NCBI GenBank assembly: GCA_902617375.1
Contig: CACMWI010000003.1
Span: 1 to 64,000, forward strand
DNA length: 64,000 nucleotides
Reading direction: 5' to 3'
Source: an uncultured Alphaproteobacteria bacterium
GTDB taxonomy: Bacteria > Pseudomonadota > Alphaproteobacteria > Methylaequorales > Methylaequoraceae
A program made the position numbers and the translations under genes. Numbering within the stretch: position 1 is the stretch's first letter; every line of letters begins with the position of its first letter. Shown in pieces: positions 16,637 to 26,133 of this stretch. A model generated the notes under the pieces. The model saw only the letters and a program-made list of their open reading frames with translations. It did no database searches and was not told the origin of the DNA.

Positions 16637-17644
16637 ATGAGTAAAAATAAAAATATAATAGATAAAATTATAGATGGATCAGTTTTAAGTGAAGCCGAAT
16701 CCAATCTATTTGCTGAAAATGTTATTAATAGAAAAATTAATGATTTTGAAATTGTTAGTCTTTTATCATTCTTATTTCACAATGGTGAAAAATACGAAGA
16801 AATTTTTGCATTTGTAAAAATCTTAAGAAAAAAAATGAAAAAAATTTCTTTACGCGGTTCAATCATGGACACATGCGGCACGGGAGGTGATTATAAAAAT
16901 AGTTTTAATTTTTCTACCGCAACATCGATTGTACTGTCGGCTTGCGATGTAAAAATAGCAAAACATGGAAACAGATCAGTTACCTCTAAATCTGGAAGTT
17001 TTGATTTATTAGAATCATTAGGTATAAAATTAGATTTAAATAAGAATGATACAATTAAATATTTTAAAAAAAATAATATCTGTTTTCTTTTTGCACCACA
17101 TTACCATTCTGTATTGAAGAATTTTTCTGAAATTAGAAGATCTCTTCCATTTAGAACAATTTTTAACCTTCTTGGCCCTTTATTAAATCCCGTTAAACTT
17201 GACTATCAACTCCTTGGTGTGAGTGATGAAAAAAATTTAGAGACACATGCAAAATGTATTTCAAAACTTAACCTAAAAAAAGCATGGGTTGTTTATAATT
17301 TAAATGGTTATGATGAACTAACAACAACCTCAAAAAATTTATTTATAGAAGTTAAGAACGGAAAAGTTAGTAAAAAAAAAGTTTTAGATCCAGGTGAGAT
17401 CGGGTTTAAAATAAGAAAAGATCAAGAATTAAGAGGTGGATCAGCTCAAGAAAATTCGTTTTTAATGAAAAGAGTATTTGAGGGTGAAACTGGTGCAATA
17501 AGGGACAACATAGTTTTGAATGCAGCAGCAGGTTTACTCATCAGTGACAAAGTAAAAACAATTAAACAAGGAATAAGTGTTGTTGAAAATAAAATTAATG
17601 AAGGTTTAATATTAAATAAACTTAAATCATTAACTCAAAAATAA
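16637..17644 (+). CDS. trpD: Anthranilate phosphoribosyltransferase
   Basis: A 335-residue enzyme joining anthranilate to PRPP in the second committed step of tryptophan synthesis. Seen: the PRPP-binding DTCGTGGDYKNSFNFSTAT (about 78-96), KHGNRSVTSKSGSFDLLE, RRSLPFRTIFNLLGPLLNP, and the Mg-site region DELT. Length is typical (about 340). It is part of ppiD-trpE-trpG-trpD-trpC, with one nucleotide between its stop and trpC. The later trp genes (trpF, trpB, trpA) are not in the window. Confidence 0.97.
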   Translation: MSKNKNIIDKIIDGSVLSEAESNLFAENVINRKINDFEIVSLLSFLFHNGEKYEEIFAFVKILRKKMKKISLRGSIMDTCGTGGDYKNSFNFSTATSIVLSACDVKIAKHGNRSVTSKSGSFDLLESLGIKLDLNKNDTIKYFKKNNICFLFAPHYHSVLKNFSEIRRSLPFRTIFNLLGPLLNPVKLDYQLLGVSDEKNLETHAKCISKLNLKKAWVVYNLNGYDELTTTSKNLFIEVKNGKVSKKKVLDPGEIGFKIRKDQELRGGSAQENSFLMKRVFEGETGAIRDNIVLNAAAGLLISDKVKTIKQGISVVENKINEGLILNKLKSLTQK

Positions 17645-17645
17645 A

Positions 17646-18419
17646 ATGAATATCCTAAAAGAAATTTGTCAAAAAAAAATTTATGAAATAAATAAGTTAA
17701 AGACAGCTATCAACTACAAGAATAAGATAGTGATATCCAAGAGAAGAGATTTTTTAAAGAAACTTATTGAAGAGAACAAAAATAAATTTAATTTAATAGC
17801 CGAAATAAAAAAATCTTCCCCTAGTAAAGGCGAAATTTGTAAAAAATTTAATTTAAACCAAATCGCACAAGATTACCAAAATGCCGGAGCTTCCTGTTTG
17901 TCGATCCTAACAGAGAAGAATTATTTTCAAGGAGATATTAATTATATAAGCAGGGTCAAAAAGATTATTGATATCCCAATATTGAGAAAAGATTTTATTT
18001 TAGATGAATGGCAAATATATGAAAGTTACTTCTTTGGAGCAGATTGTATTCTTCTCATTCTAGCTATTTTAGAGGATAAAGAAGCAAAAAGGTTCTATGA
18101 AGTATCAAAGGAATTAAATTTAGACGTAATTGTGGAAGTGCATGATGAGTTTGAACTCAAAAGAGCTATTGACTTAAAAGTAAACTGTATAGGTATTAAT
18201 AATAGAAATCTAAAAACACTAAAGATCGATCTAGATACTTTTAAAAGACTGTCAAAAAGAATTCCAAAAGGAATAATAAAAATATGTGAAAGTGGTTTAA
18301 ATTCAAATAAACAATTAAGAGATTATACAAATATGGGAGCTGACGGTTTTTTAATTGGAGAATATTTAATGTCTTCTGATAATTTAAAGAAAAAAACCAT
18401 TGAGATAATAAAAAAATGA
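17646..18419 (+). CDS. trpC: Indole-3-glycerol-phosphate synthase
   Basis: A 257-residue TIM-barrel enzyme closing the indole ring from CdRP. Seen: FNLIAEIKKSSPSKGEI with the catalytic Lys pair region, ILRKDFILDEWQIYES, GADCILLI, VEVHDEFEL, INNRNLKT, and the phosphate-binding CESGLNS and GADGFLIGE. It is the single-domain form without fused TrpF. Its TGA overlaps the moaC ATG as ATGA, placing molybdenum-cofactor genes directly after trp, as in many alphaproteobacteria. Confidence 0.97.
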   Translation: MNILKEICQKKIYEINKLKTAINYKNKIVISKRRDFLKKLIEENKNKFNLIAEIKKSSPSKGEICKKFNLNQIAQDYQNAGASCLSILTEKNYFQGDINYISRVKKIIDIPILRKDFILDEWQIYESYFFGADCILLILAILEDKEAKRFYEVSKELNLDVIVEVHDEFELKRAIDLKVNCIGINNRNLKTLKIDLDTFKRLSKRIPKGIIKICESGLNSNKQLRDYTNMGADGFLIGEYLMSSDNLKKKTIEIIKK

Positions 18420-18907
18420 ATTTTAGTCATTTAAAAAACAATAAAGAAGTTCGAATGGTAGATATTTCAAATAAGAAAATCACCTATCGAGAAGCACATG
18501 CTGTTGCAATTATAGAGTTTAGTTCAACAACTTTTAAAAAAATCATATCTGATCAAAGTCCAAAAGGCTCAATATTTAATACCGCAATCTTAGCCGGGAC
18601 ACTGGCAGCGAAAAAAACTCATGAATTAATTCCTTTATGTCATAATATTAACCTAAGTTCGATTAATATAGACTTTAAAATTATTAAAAAAAATTCATCT
18701 GTTGAAGTAAATTCCATTGTGAAAAGTAGTTATAAAACCGGAGTTGAGATGGAAGCACTCACTGCTTGCTCAATTGCATGTTTAACAATCTACGATATGT
18801 GTAAAAGCTTTGATAAAGAAATTATTATTAATAAAATTAGATTAAAATACAAAAGTGGTGGAACATCAGGTGAATATAAAAATGATAAGATATACAAAAG
18901 CACTTAA
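18416..18907 (+). CDS. moaC: Cyclic pyranopterin monophosphate synthase MoaC
   Basis: A 163-residue enzyme that, after MoaA, forms cyclic pyranopterin monophosphate in molybdenum-cofactor synthesis. Seen: HELIPLCHNINLSSI (H76 region), the signature KTGVEMEALTACSIACLTIYDMCKS (positions 107-131, with D127), and KSGGTSGEY. Length matches the family. It overlaps trpC by 4 bp and moeA by 26 bp. MoaA, MoaD and MoaE are not in the window and must lie elsewhere if the pathway is complete. Confidence 0.96.
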   Translation: MNFSHLKNNKEVRMVDISNKKITYREAHAVAIIEFSSTTFKKIISDQSPKGSIFNTAILAGTLAAKKTHELIPLCHNINLSSINIDFKIIKKNSSVEVNSIVKSSYKTGVEMEALTACSIACLTIYDMCKSFDKEIIINKIRLKYKSGGTSGEYKNDKIYKST

Positions 18908-20084
18908 ATTGATTTCAGAAAATGTTATTAAATCAAAAACTCTAGAGACAATCAAAACTGAAAATTCACATAATAGGATTCTTGGAAGAGATTATTATTC
19001 TGAAATTAATCTTCCCAAGTATAACTTATCTGCTATGGATGGAGCTATAATTTATAAGAAAGAAAGGAAATTAAAACTTAAAATAATTGGTGAATCGAAA
19101 GCTGGAGATAAGAAAGCGAAAAATTTTAAAATAGGAGAATGTAATTTAGTTTACACAGGTGCTCCAGTATTTGGAAACGACAAACAAGTCATTCCAAGAG
19201 AAAACTTCGAAATAAAAGAAAATTATTTGATTATTAATTCACGTTCAAATGAATCATTCATTAGAAAAAAGTCTTCAGACTTAATTAAAAATAAAAAATA
19301 TCTTTTCCGCAACGAAGTTATTAATATTAGATCAATAGCTCTAGCTAAATCCATGAGGTTAAATTATTTAAAAGTTATAAAAAGACCTAAAGTTTTAGTA
19401 ATTTGTACAGGCGACGAATTAATTAAAGAAAAAAATAAACCAAGCCTTGTTGTATCAACTAATAATATTTTTATAAAACATTTTGTTGAATTATTTGGAG
19501 GAGAAATTGTTAACGTGCACTTCTCTAAAGATAGTCAAACTGAATTTAAAAAAAAATTTAAATCATCAAAAAATTTTGATTTATTAATTACAAGTGGTGG
19601 TATATCTCGAGGAAGGTACGATATAGTCAAAGAATCACTTAAAGAATTTGGGTTAAAGATTTTATTTGACAGGGTAGCAATTAAACCGGGAAAACCGACA
19701 ACATTTGGAAAATTAGGAAAAAACAAGTTCTTTTTAGGATTACCTGGAAATCCAGTTTCATGTTTTATGTCTTTGACAAATTTTCTTCCAATATACATGA
19801 ATTCTTATTACGGAAGAGAAATTCTTAATTCAAAATTTATTGAATTTCAATCAAAATCTTTTATCGGAAAGAATGAAAATTTAACTTTATTTCAGAGAGT
19901 TGTTATCAAAAATAAAAAATTTGAACTTATTAAAAATCAAGATAGTTCTTTAATTAACATGCTAAAAGTATCAAATGGTATTTTAATTAGAACCCCATAT
20001 TCTAAATCTATAAAACCAAATGAAAAAATAAAAATACTTGTCTTTGATGATATCGATAATCAAAAACTCTTGACAAGTAAGTAG
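18882..20084 (+). CDS. moeA: Molybdopterin molybdenumtransferase MoeA
   Basis: A 400-residue protein that inserts molybdate into adenylylated molybdopterin. Seen: the N-terminal domain with LPKYNLSAMDGAII and YTGAPVFGNDKQVIPRE, the MoCF-binding domain with VICTGDELI, STNN, TSGGISRGRYD and KPGKPTTFGKL, and LGLPGNPVSCFMSLTNF. I chose ATG 18882 over an in-frame GTG at 18855 because AGGTGA at 18868-18873 sits 8 nt before this ATG and the family begins near here. The 5' end lies within moaC, and the stop codon forms part of the region carrying the lexA operator. Confidence 0.94.
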   Translation: MIRYTKALKLISENVIKSKTLETIKTENSHNRILGRDYYSEINLPKYNLSAMDGAIIYKKERKLKLKIIGESKAGDKKAKNFKIGECNLVYTGAPVFGNDKQVIPRENFEIKENYLIINSRSNESFIRKKSSDLIKNKKYLFRNEVINIRSIALAKSMRLNYLKVIKRPKVLVICTGDELIKEKNKPSLVVSTNNIFIKHFVELFGGEIVNVHFSKDSQTEFKKKFKSSKNFDLLITSGGISRGRYDIVKESLKEFGLKILFDRVAIKPGKPTTFGKLGKNKFFLGLPGNPVSCFMSLTNFLPIYMNSYYGREILNSKFIEFQSKSFIGKNENLTLFQRVVIKNKKFELIKNQDSSLINMLKVSNGILIRTPYSKSIKPNEKIKILVFDDIDNQKLLTSK

Positions 20085-20098
20085 AACGCATGTAGAAC
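20070..20098 (+). promoter_or_regulatory. lexA promoter with SOS box GAAC-N7-GAAC
   Basis: A perfect direct repeat, GAAC at 20084-20087 and GAAC at 20095-20098 with seven bases between, matches the LexA operator known from alphaproteobacteria (GTTC-N7-GTTC on the other strand). It begins on the last base of the moeA stop codon. A consensus -35 TTGACA lies at 20070-20075 inside moeA; 17 bases on, TAGAAC (20093-20098) could serve as the -10, so the operator would cover the promoter. The lexA ATG is seven bases after this element. Autoregulation of lexA by its product is the natural inference. Confidence 0.85.
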
Positions 20099-20105
20099 AT
20101 TTATT

Positions 20106-20720
20106 ATGCTAACAATCAAACAAAAAAAACTTTTGGACTATATTAAATCATACTATCAGGATAAAGATTTATTTCCTACATTTGACGAGATGAAAGACAA
20201 TTTGAGTATTAAATCAAAATCCGGTATTTATAAATTACTATCTAGCCTTGAAGACAAAGGATTCATAAGAAAAACACCCCACAAAGCTAGAGCACTTGAA
20301 TTAAATGATTTTAGAAAAAACAGTATCGAGACTAATAAAACAAATCTACCTTTTTTGGGTCGAATAGCTGCAGGAAACCCAATAGAAGCAATAACTGGAA
20401 GTTTCGAACAAATATCAGTACCAAACTATCTAATTAATAACAAAAAAGAGCATTTTACCTTGGAAGTTAATGGAGATTCTATGATTGATGACGGAATCTT
20501 CGATGGAGATATAGTTGTAATAAGTAAAACAAATTTAGCAGAAACAGGTGATATAGTTGTTGCATTAATTGATGAAAATGAAGTTACATTAAAAAAATTT
20601 AGATCTTTCAAAAACTCTATAGCTCTTGAACCTTCAAATAAAAATTTTAAGACTAGAATTTTTGGAAAAGATAGAGTGACGATACAGGGGAAATTAGTAG
20701 GTCTAATTAGAAAATTCTAA
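20106..20720 (+). CDS. lexA: SOS repressor LexA
   Basis: A 204-residue repressor-protease. Seen: an N-terminal winged-helix DNA-binding domain (about 1-65, starting LTIKQKKLLDYI), the self-cleavage site RIAAGN between A89 and G90, and the S24 peptidase dyad S125 (NGDSM) and K163 (EVTLKKF). RecA filaments stimulate cleavage and release SOS genes. Its own operator lies immediately upstream. In many alphaproteobacteria comEC lies between lexA and gltX; here only 21 bases separate them. Confidence 0.96.
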   Translation: MLTIKQKKLLDYIKSYYQDKDLFPTFDEMKDNLSIKSKSGIYKLLSSLEDKGFIRKTPHKARALELNDFRKNSIETNKTNLPFLGRIAAGNPIEAITGSFEQISVPNYLINNKKEHFTLEVNGDSMIDDGIFDGDIVVISKTNLAETGDIVVALIDENEVTLKKFRSFKNSIALEPSNKNFKTRIFGKDRVTIQGKLVGLIRKF

Positions 20721-20741
20721 TAAATTCTCACTAATACTTAA

Positions 20742-22097
20742 ATGACTGTTATTACCAGATTTGCTCCATCCCCAACTGGCGCCCTGCATCTGGGAGGGGC
20801 AAGAACAGCTTTATTCAATTACCTTTATGCGAAAAAAAACAATGGTAAATTTAGACTTAGAATTGAGGATACTGATAAAATTAGGAATACTGGAGAATCA
20901 ATAAAATCTATAACTAAAAGTCTTGAATGGTTAGGGATTCAAGTTGACGATGATATAATTTATCAGAGTGAAAATCAAACTGAGCACCTTCAAATTGCCG
21001 AATCGCTATTATCAAAGGGTTTGGCTTATAAATGTTTTCACGACAAAGAATATATACAACAATTTAGCAATTCAAAAAAAAAATTTTTTAGTGAATGGAG
21101 AGAAAAACAAAATAAAATTCCTACAAATAAAGATTTTTGTATACGTATTAAGTCTCCTGTAAATTATAATCACGTTATAAAAGACAAAATACAAGGAAAT
21201 GTCAAAGTAAGTGCAAATGAAATAGACGATTACATAATAATTAGAAGTAACGGAACTCCTACTTTTTTATTGTCATCAGCTGTGGATGACTTCAAAATGA
21301 AAATAACAGATATAATTAGAGGTGATGATCATTTAACTAATTCTTTTAGACAGAAAATTATATTTGAATTTTTAAACTATAAACCTAATTTTGCTCATAT
21401 TTCATTAATTCATAACAAAAATAACCAAAAGATGTCTAAAAGAGATAGCTCAACTTCATTGATTGATTATAAAATAAAGGGATATCTGCCTGAAGCGATT
21501 ATTAACTATTTAGTTCGTTTGGGATGGTCGTACGGCGATCAAGAAATATTTTCTATTGATTTTTTGAAGAAGAACTTTGATCTAGATAATTTAGGAAAAT
21601 CACCAGCACGATATGACGAAAAAAAATTAAATTTTCTTAATAACTTTTATATTAAGAAAATGAAAAATAAAGAGATATTTGATTATCTTGAAAATAATGA
21701 TGAACAATTAAAAAATATTGACTTTTTCAATCAAAAAGAGTTAATTGAGCTTATTAGTATTTTTAAAGATAGATCGATATCTTTAAATGAAATCACTTCC
21801 AATGTTTTGAAAATGACTTCTGTCAAAAATGATTTTACAAATGAGGAAAAACTTATTCTTGAAAACTTTGAAAAATACAAATCATTAATTTGCGATAAGT
21901 TTTCAAGTATTATTGAATGGGATGAGGTTAATATAGAAAACAAAATAAGAGAAGTAATTGAGTATTACCAGATAGATTTTAAGTCTATTGGACAACCACT
22001 TAGATTACTAATTACAGGAAGTTTATTTGGCCCATCTTTGTCAAAAATTATTAAAGTCTTGGGTTTAGAGAAAACAATTAAAAGAATTAATCGATAA
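20742..22097 (+). CDS. gltX: Glutamate--tRNA ligase
   Basis: A 451-residue class I aminoacyl-tRNA synthetase. Seen: the HIGH-type motif [20 protein letters not shown] at the N-terminus, RIEDTD, the tRNA acceptor-binding region [20 protein letters not shown], the KMSKR loop (KMSKRDSS near residue 230), and a C-terminal helical anticodon-binding domain. Alphaproteobacteria often carry two GltX paralogues, one of which can act on tRNA-Gln; which one this is cannot be read from sequence alone. The order lexA-gltX-gltA is conserved. Confidence 0.95.
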   Translation: MTVITRFAPSPTGALHLGGARTALFNYLYAKKNNGKFRLRIEDTDKIRNTGESIKSITKSLEWLGIQVDDDIIYQSENQTEHLQIAESLLSKGLAYKCFHDKEYIQQFSNSKKKFFSEWREKQNKIPTNKDFCIRIKSPVNYNHVIKDKIQGNVKVSANEIDDYIIIRSNGTPTFLLSSAVDDFKMKITDIIRGDDHLTNSFRQKIIFEFLNYKPNFAHISLIHNKNNQKMSKRDSSTSLIDYKIKGYLPEAIINYLVRLGWSYGDQEIFSIDFLKKNFDLDNLGKSPARYDEKKLNFLNNFYIKKMKNKEIFDYLENNDEQLKNIDFFNQKELIELISIFKDRSISLNEITSNVLKMTSVKNDFTNEEKLILENFEKYKSLICDKFSSIIEWDEVNIENKIREVIEYYQIDFKSIGQPLRLLITGSLFGPSLSKIIKVLGLEKTIKRINR

Positions 22098-22107
22098 GTT
22101 TTTTATA

Positions 22108-23439
22108 ATGAAGAAAAAAACATTAACAATTAAAGACAATAGAAACGGAAAGGTTTACGAGTTTGACGTGAAAGATGGGTCATGTGGACCTGCGGTTGCT
22201 GATCTTTCGTCCTTCTACGAGAAAACCGGTATGTTTGTATACGATCCCGGCTTTAAGTCTACAGCTAGTTGCGAGTCAAAAATTACCTTTATTGACGGAG
22301 AAAAAGGGATTCTTTTACATAGAGGTTATAAAATAGAGGATCTCGCTGAAAATTCAGATTATCCAGAAGTATGCTATCTTTTACTCAATGGTGATCTTCC
22401 AAGTAAGGAAAATAAAAACAAATTTATCAATATACTAACACATCATACAATGTTACATGAGCAAATATTACGTTTTTACAGCGGATTTAGACGAGATTCT
22501 CATCCAATGGCAGTTATGGTAGGTATTGTAGGAGCGTTATCCTCTTTTTATCCCGAAAAAAAATATGACTTCTCAACTAATAAGGGTAAATGGGTTGCTG
22601 TTAGCCGCCTTCTTGCAAAGCTTCCAACAATGGCAGCAATGGCATATAAATACTCATTAGGACAACCTTTTATTTATCCTAAGAATGAATTATCGTACAG
22701 TGAAAATTTTCTTCATATGCTTTTTTCAACACCATGTGGCGAATACAAACCCACAAAAGCTAGTGTAGATGCTTTAGATAAACTATTAATCTTGCATGCC
22801 GATCATGAACAAAACGCGTCTACATCCACTGTTAAAATTGCTGGATCCTCTGGAGCAAACCCTTTTGCTTGTGTCGCAGCAGGAGTTGCGTCTTTGTGGG
22901 GACCCGCTCACGGAGGTGCAAATGAATCGGTTATCAGTATGTTAAAAACAATTGGTAAAGAAGAAAATATTGAAAAGTACATTAAAAAAGCCAAAGATAT
23001 TAATGATCCCTTTAGACTTATGGGTTTTGGGCATAGAGTTTATAAAAATCATGATCCAAGAGCAACGGTATTAAGAAAATACTGTCATAATCTCTTAAAT
23101 GAGGTAGATAATTTTAATATATCTCTATTTAAACTTGCTACTAAACTTGAAAAAATTGCCCTTAATGATGAATATTTCATTAAAAGAAAGCTTTATCCGA
23201 ATGTTGACTTTTACTCAGGAATTATTCTTAAAGCTTTGGGTTTACCAGAATCTATGTTTACTGTAATTTTTGCTGTTGCAAGAACAGTTGGGTGGATTTC
23301 TCAGTGGAAGGAAATGACTGAAAGCGAAAACAGAATTAGTAGACCAAGACAACTTTATAACGGAAAAGACAACAGAGAATTTGTAAAAATTAATGACAGA
23401 AAAAATATCCAGAAAATGTTCCCTATACAGGTTGATTAA
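22108..23439 (+). CDS. gltA: Citrate synthase (type II)
   Basis: A 443-residue TCA-cycle enzyme condensing oxaloacetate and acetyl-CoA. Seen: the small beta-rich N-terminal segment with [41 protein letters not shown], the catalytic [15 protein letters not shown], and [15 protein letters not shown] with the second active-site His. The longer N-terminus and Cys-bearing [11 protein letters not shown] region fit the type II (hexameric, NADH-sensitive in E. coli) group. The stop is only 2 nt from that of the convergent lpxB, so no terminator separates them. It is the last gene of the plus-strand block. Confidence 0.97.
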   Translation: MKKKTLTIKDNRNGKVYEFDVKDGSCGPAVADLSSFYEKTGMFVYDPGFKSTASCESKITFIDGEKGILLHRGYKIEDLAENSDYPEVCYLLLNGDLPSKENKNKFINILTHHTMLHEQILRFYSGFRRDSHPMAVMVGIVGALSSFYPEKKYDFSTNKGKWVAVSRLLAKLPTMAAMAYKYSLGQPFIYPKNELSYSENFLHMLFSTPCGEYKPTKASVDALDKLLILHADHEQNASTSTVKIAGSSGANPFACVAAGVASLWGPAHGGANESVISMLKTIGKEENIEKYIKKAKDINDPFRLMGFGHRVYKNHDPRATVLRKYCHNLLNEVDNFNISLFKLATKLEKIALNDEYFIKRKLYPNVDFYSGIILKALGLPESMFTVIFAVARTVGWISQWKEMTESENRISRPRQLYNGKDNREFVKINDRKNIQKMFPIQVD

Positions 23440-23441
23440 AA

Positions 23442-24530
23442 TTAAATTTTTAATTTGTTAACAATCAAAGCAGATGGATTCTTGTTATTAAAAAGCATTT
23501 TTTTTTGGAAATTCTTAAAATATTTAATTTGATTTGACCTAAGATCTTTGTCCTTTATGAAATCTTTCATAGCACGAATTATATTTTTTGAATTAAACTT
23601 GTTAAATAAAAATTCAGGTATAATTTCCTTGTTATAGACAATATTTATCAAAGAAGCGTATTTTACTTTTACAAGTAATTTGAGTATTGATTTTGTTAAC
23701 CAATGTGTTTCATAAAAAACTAATGTTGGTACTTTATATTTAATCAATTCCAAGGTTACAGAACCAGAAGCCGCTACCGCTAAATATGTCTCTCTCATTA
23801 TTTGATGTTTTTTTGAATAGTCAGAAATAATTTTAATTTTTTTTGACTTTATAATTTCTTTTATATACTTAACTTGATCGTTTATTGTTAATATAAATAT
23901 GTCAAATTCAGAAAAAATCTTCTCAGACTTAACTATTATCTCTTGAAGTTTTTTCATATTATTTTTAATCTCAATTGTCCTTGAACCTGGGAAAAAAGAT
24001 ATGTATTTTTTTTTTTTTTTTATAACTTTTTTATCAAAAAATATTTGATGACCAACAAAATTGGTTTCAAGCCCAAATTTTTTAAAATATTTTGGTTCAA
24101 AATCAAATAAAGTAAACATTTGGTCATATAGTTCAGAAAAAATCCTAGCTCTGTAGGATTTCCAAGCCCAGACGGTAGGCGCAACATAATGAATAAATTT
24201 GGTTTTATTTCTTAAGAATTGAAGTCTCTTAACAATCCTATAACTAAAGCTTGGAGAATCAATTGTAATTAAGATATCAGGTTTAAAATCTAGAATTTTT
24301 TTCTGTATAAATTTGAAAAGTTTTAAAAATTTTACAATTCTAATTAATACTTCAAAAATTCCAATTGCATTAAACTGATTAATTTGTATCCACGATTGAA
24401 AACCCTCTACTTTCATTTGTTCTCCACCAACACCTGAAATTACTGCTTTTTTATTTTTTTTTAGATTTTTGATTAATTTTGCACCTAAAAAATCACCTGA
24501 GGGCTCTGTAGCCAAAATTACAATTCTCAC
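23442..24530 (-). CDS. lpxB: Lipid-A-disaccharide synthase
   Basis: A 362-residue GT19 glycosyltransferase joining UDP-diacylglucosamine and lipid X into the lipid A disaccharide at the inner membrane. Seen: ATEPSGDFLGAKLI, the GVGGEQMKVEGF motif, HYVAPTVWAWKSYRA, FEPKYF, FFPGSRTIEI, and AASGSVTLEL in the UDP-binding half. Length is a little below the usual 380. A run of 16 A on the coding strand (plus positions 24006-24021) encodes the segment IKKKKK. It is the last gene of the rpsB-lpxB block and lies 3 nt after lpxI. Confidence 0.95.
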   Translation of the reverse strand: MRIVILATEPSGDFLGAKLIKNLKKNKKAVISGVGGEQMKVEGFQSWIQINQFNAIGIFEVLIRIVKFLKLFKFIQKKILDFKPDILITIDSPSFSYRIVKRLQFLRNKTKFIHYVAPTVWAWKSYRARIFSELYDQMFTLFDFEPKYFKKFGLETNFVGHQIFFDKKVIKKKKKYISFFPGSRTIEIKNNMKKLQEIIVKSEKIFSEFDIFILTINDQVKYIKEIIKSKKIKIISDYSKKHQIMRETYLAVAASGSVTLELIKYKVPTLVFYETHWLTKSILKLLVKVKYASLINIVYNKEIIPEFLFNKFNSKNIIRAMKDFIKDKDLRSNQIKYFKNFQKKMLFNNKNPSALIVNKLKI

Positions 24531-24533
24531 AAG

Positions 24534-25346
24534 TCACACACCATATAAAAAGATATTATTGTGTTTACAATATTCCAGAATTTCTTGTTTATTAATAAAC
24601 AAAGTTTTATTTGCTGAATAAGCGATACCGGAAATACCGGATTTATTACAATTTTTGAGTGTTTTAACTCCAATTGTTGGTAAATCTGCCTTTAAATTTT
24701 GTTTGACTTTTGCAAGCTTTACTAAAATTGATTTTTCATTTTTAATTAAGTAATTATTTGAATCCTTTATAAGATTATCTGTTCCTTGAGCTGCTTCAAT
24801 TCCAATAACATTCCCAGATTGAATAACAAGTGACTGTCCAATATCAAATTTAGAAAGACTATCAAGAATTGTTTTACCTTTTTTAATATCATCTATTATT
24901 CTTTTTGATAAATTGATTTTAGTAATATTACCAGAACCTAAGAAATTTTCAGGAATTATTTTCCGAAGATCTAGAACATTAAATCCAATATTATTTAAAT
25001 AATTAATACAAAAATTTAGAAGATTGTTATCACCACCTTTTAACAAAATCTTTACAAACTTTGGGATAATCTTAGCAGAGTTTAAGTCTGGTTTTACGTC
25101 GCTTATACTTGGTCTTTTTAAGTTCCCAACTAAAGCAACATGATTAAAACCCATATTCTTAAGTTCCAATAACTCTGATATTATTTTACCAAAATTTATT
25201 AATTTATGATTTTTTTTTAAAATCATTTTAGAAACTGGATTTTTCTCAAATATCAAACAAAAAAATGTAACTTTCTTGTTTATCAATTTTCTAATGACTT
25301 CTAAAGGAAGATCCCCTCCTCCGGTTAACAAAATAATTTTTTTCAT
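24534..25346 (-). CDS. lpxI: UDP-2,3-diacylglucosamine pyrophosphatase LpxI
   Basis: A 270-residue enzyme (formerly DUF1009) that hydrolyses UDP-2,3-diacylglucosamine to lipid X and UMP. Alphaproteobacteria use it in place of LpxH. Seen: the N-terminal KKIILLTGGGDLPLEVI, FNHVALVGNLKRPS, the central GQSLVIQSGNVIGIEAAQGTD, and the C-terminal LPTIGVKTLKN followed by GIAYSANKTLFI. It sits between lpxA (5-nt gap) and lpxB (3-nt gap), exactly where its reaction falls in the pathway. Confidence 0.94.
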   Translation of the reverse strand: MKKIILLTGGGDLPLEVIRKLINKKVTFFCLIFEKNPVSKMILKKNHKLINFGKIISELLELKNMGFNHVALVGNLKRPSISDVKPDLNSAKIIPKFVKILLKGGDNNLLNFCINYLNNIGFNVLDLRKIIPENFLGSGNITKINLSKRIIDDIKKGKTILDSLSKFDIGQSLVIQSGNVIGIEAAQGTDNLIKDSNNYLIKNEKSILVKLAKVKQNLKADLPTIGVKTLKNCNKSGISGIAYSANKTLFINKQEILEYCKHNNIFLYGV

Positions 25347-25351
25347 TTAAC

Positions 25352-26128
25352 TCATGGCATAGTAAACGAACGTTTGGACTTTGATTCAAGAAAGTTAAGA
25401 ATTGTATCTACAGTGTAAAGGTTTAATTTTTTTTTTTTAATCTCATTAATTCTGTCATTTAACGTTCTATTTTTGCTGAAAAAAATATATTTAAATACTT
25501 TTCTTAATTCAGTTATCTCGTTTTTATCAAAATTGTTTCTTTTCAATCCAACAAGATTTAAACCACTAAGTTTAGCTCTGTTTCCTTTAACAGTTGAAAA
25601 AGGAACAACATCAGCTGTCACACCAGACATTCCACCAATCATTGCTCCTTCTCCAATTCGACTAAATTGATGAATCGCACTAAGGGCACCCACAACAACA
25701 TGGTTTTCAATAATTACATGCCCAGCGAGCGTAGAATGGTTTGCAAATATTATATTATTACCAATTATGCAATCGTGAGCGATGTGTGTTCCCACCATTA
25801 ACAAACAATTTTTACCAATTTTTGTTATTCCTCCCCCTCCTTTTGTGCCCAGATTAATGGTAACAAATTCTCTTATTTTACAATTTGCATCTATAAATAT
25901 TTTTGTTTTTTCACCTCTATATTTCAAGTCTTGAGGAATTGATCCAATTGAAACAAAAGGAAAAATTTCAACGTTGTTTTTGATTTTAACATTTCCGTCG
26001 ATTATAACATTATTATGGATAATACAATTATCATCTATTGACACATTAGCTCCTATCGTACAAAAGGAACCAATTTTTACATTCTTTCCAATTTGGCTAT
26101 CTTTATGAATGACAGAATTTTGAGTCAT
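25352..26128 (-). CDS. lpxA: UDP-N-acetylglucosamine acyltransferase LpxA
   Basis: A 258-residue left-handed beta-helix enzyme adding the 3-O-acyl chain to UDP-GlcNAc. Seen: rows of hexapeptide repeats from residue 2 (IHKDSQIGKNVKIGSF onward), the active-site region MVGTHIAHDCIIGNN and NHSTLAGHVIIENHVVVG, then a helical C-terminal domain. A 12-T run at 25427-25438 (plus strand) lies near its 3' end, where it encodes KKKK. A good promoter (TTGTTA, 17 bp, TATAAA) lies just upstream in the 65-bp gap after fabZ. Confidence 0.96.
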   Translation of the reverse strand: MTQNSVIHKDSQIGKNVKIGSFCTIGANVSIDDNCIIHNNVIIDGNVKIKNNVEIFPFVSIGSIPQDLKYRGEKTKIFIDANCKIREFVTINLGTKGGGGITKIGKNCLLMVGTHIAHDCIIGNNIIFANHSTLAGHVIIENHVVVGALSAIHQFSRIGEGAMIGGMSGVTADVVPFSTVKGNRAKLSGLNLVGLKRNNFDKNEITELRKVFKYIFFSKNRTLNDRINEIKKKKLNLYTVDTILNFLESKSKRSFTMP

Positions 26129-26133
26129 GGTTT

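Noticed and set aside
18855-18882. An upstream GTG start for moeA
   Set aside because: It has no ribosome site and extends past the family's usual N-terminus; AGGTGA fits the ATG at 18882.
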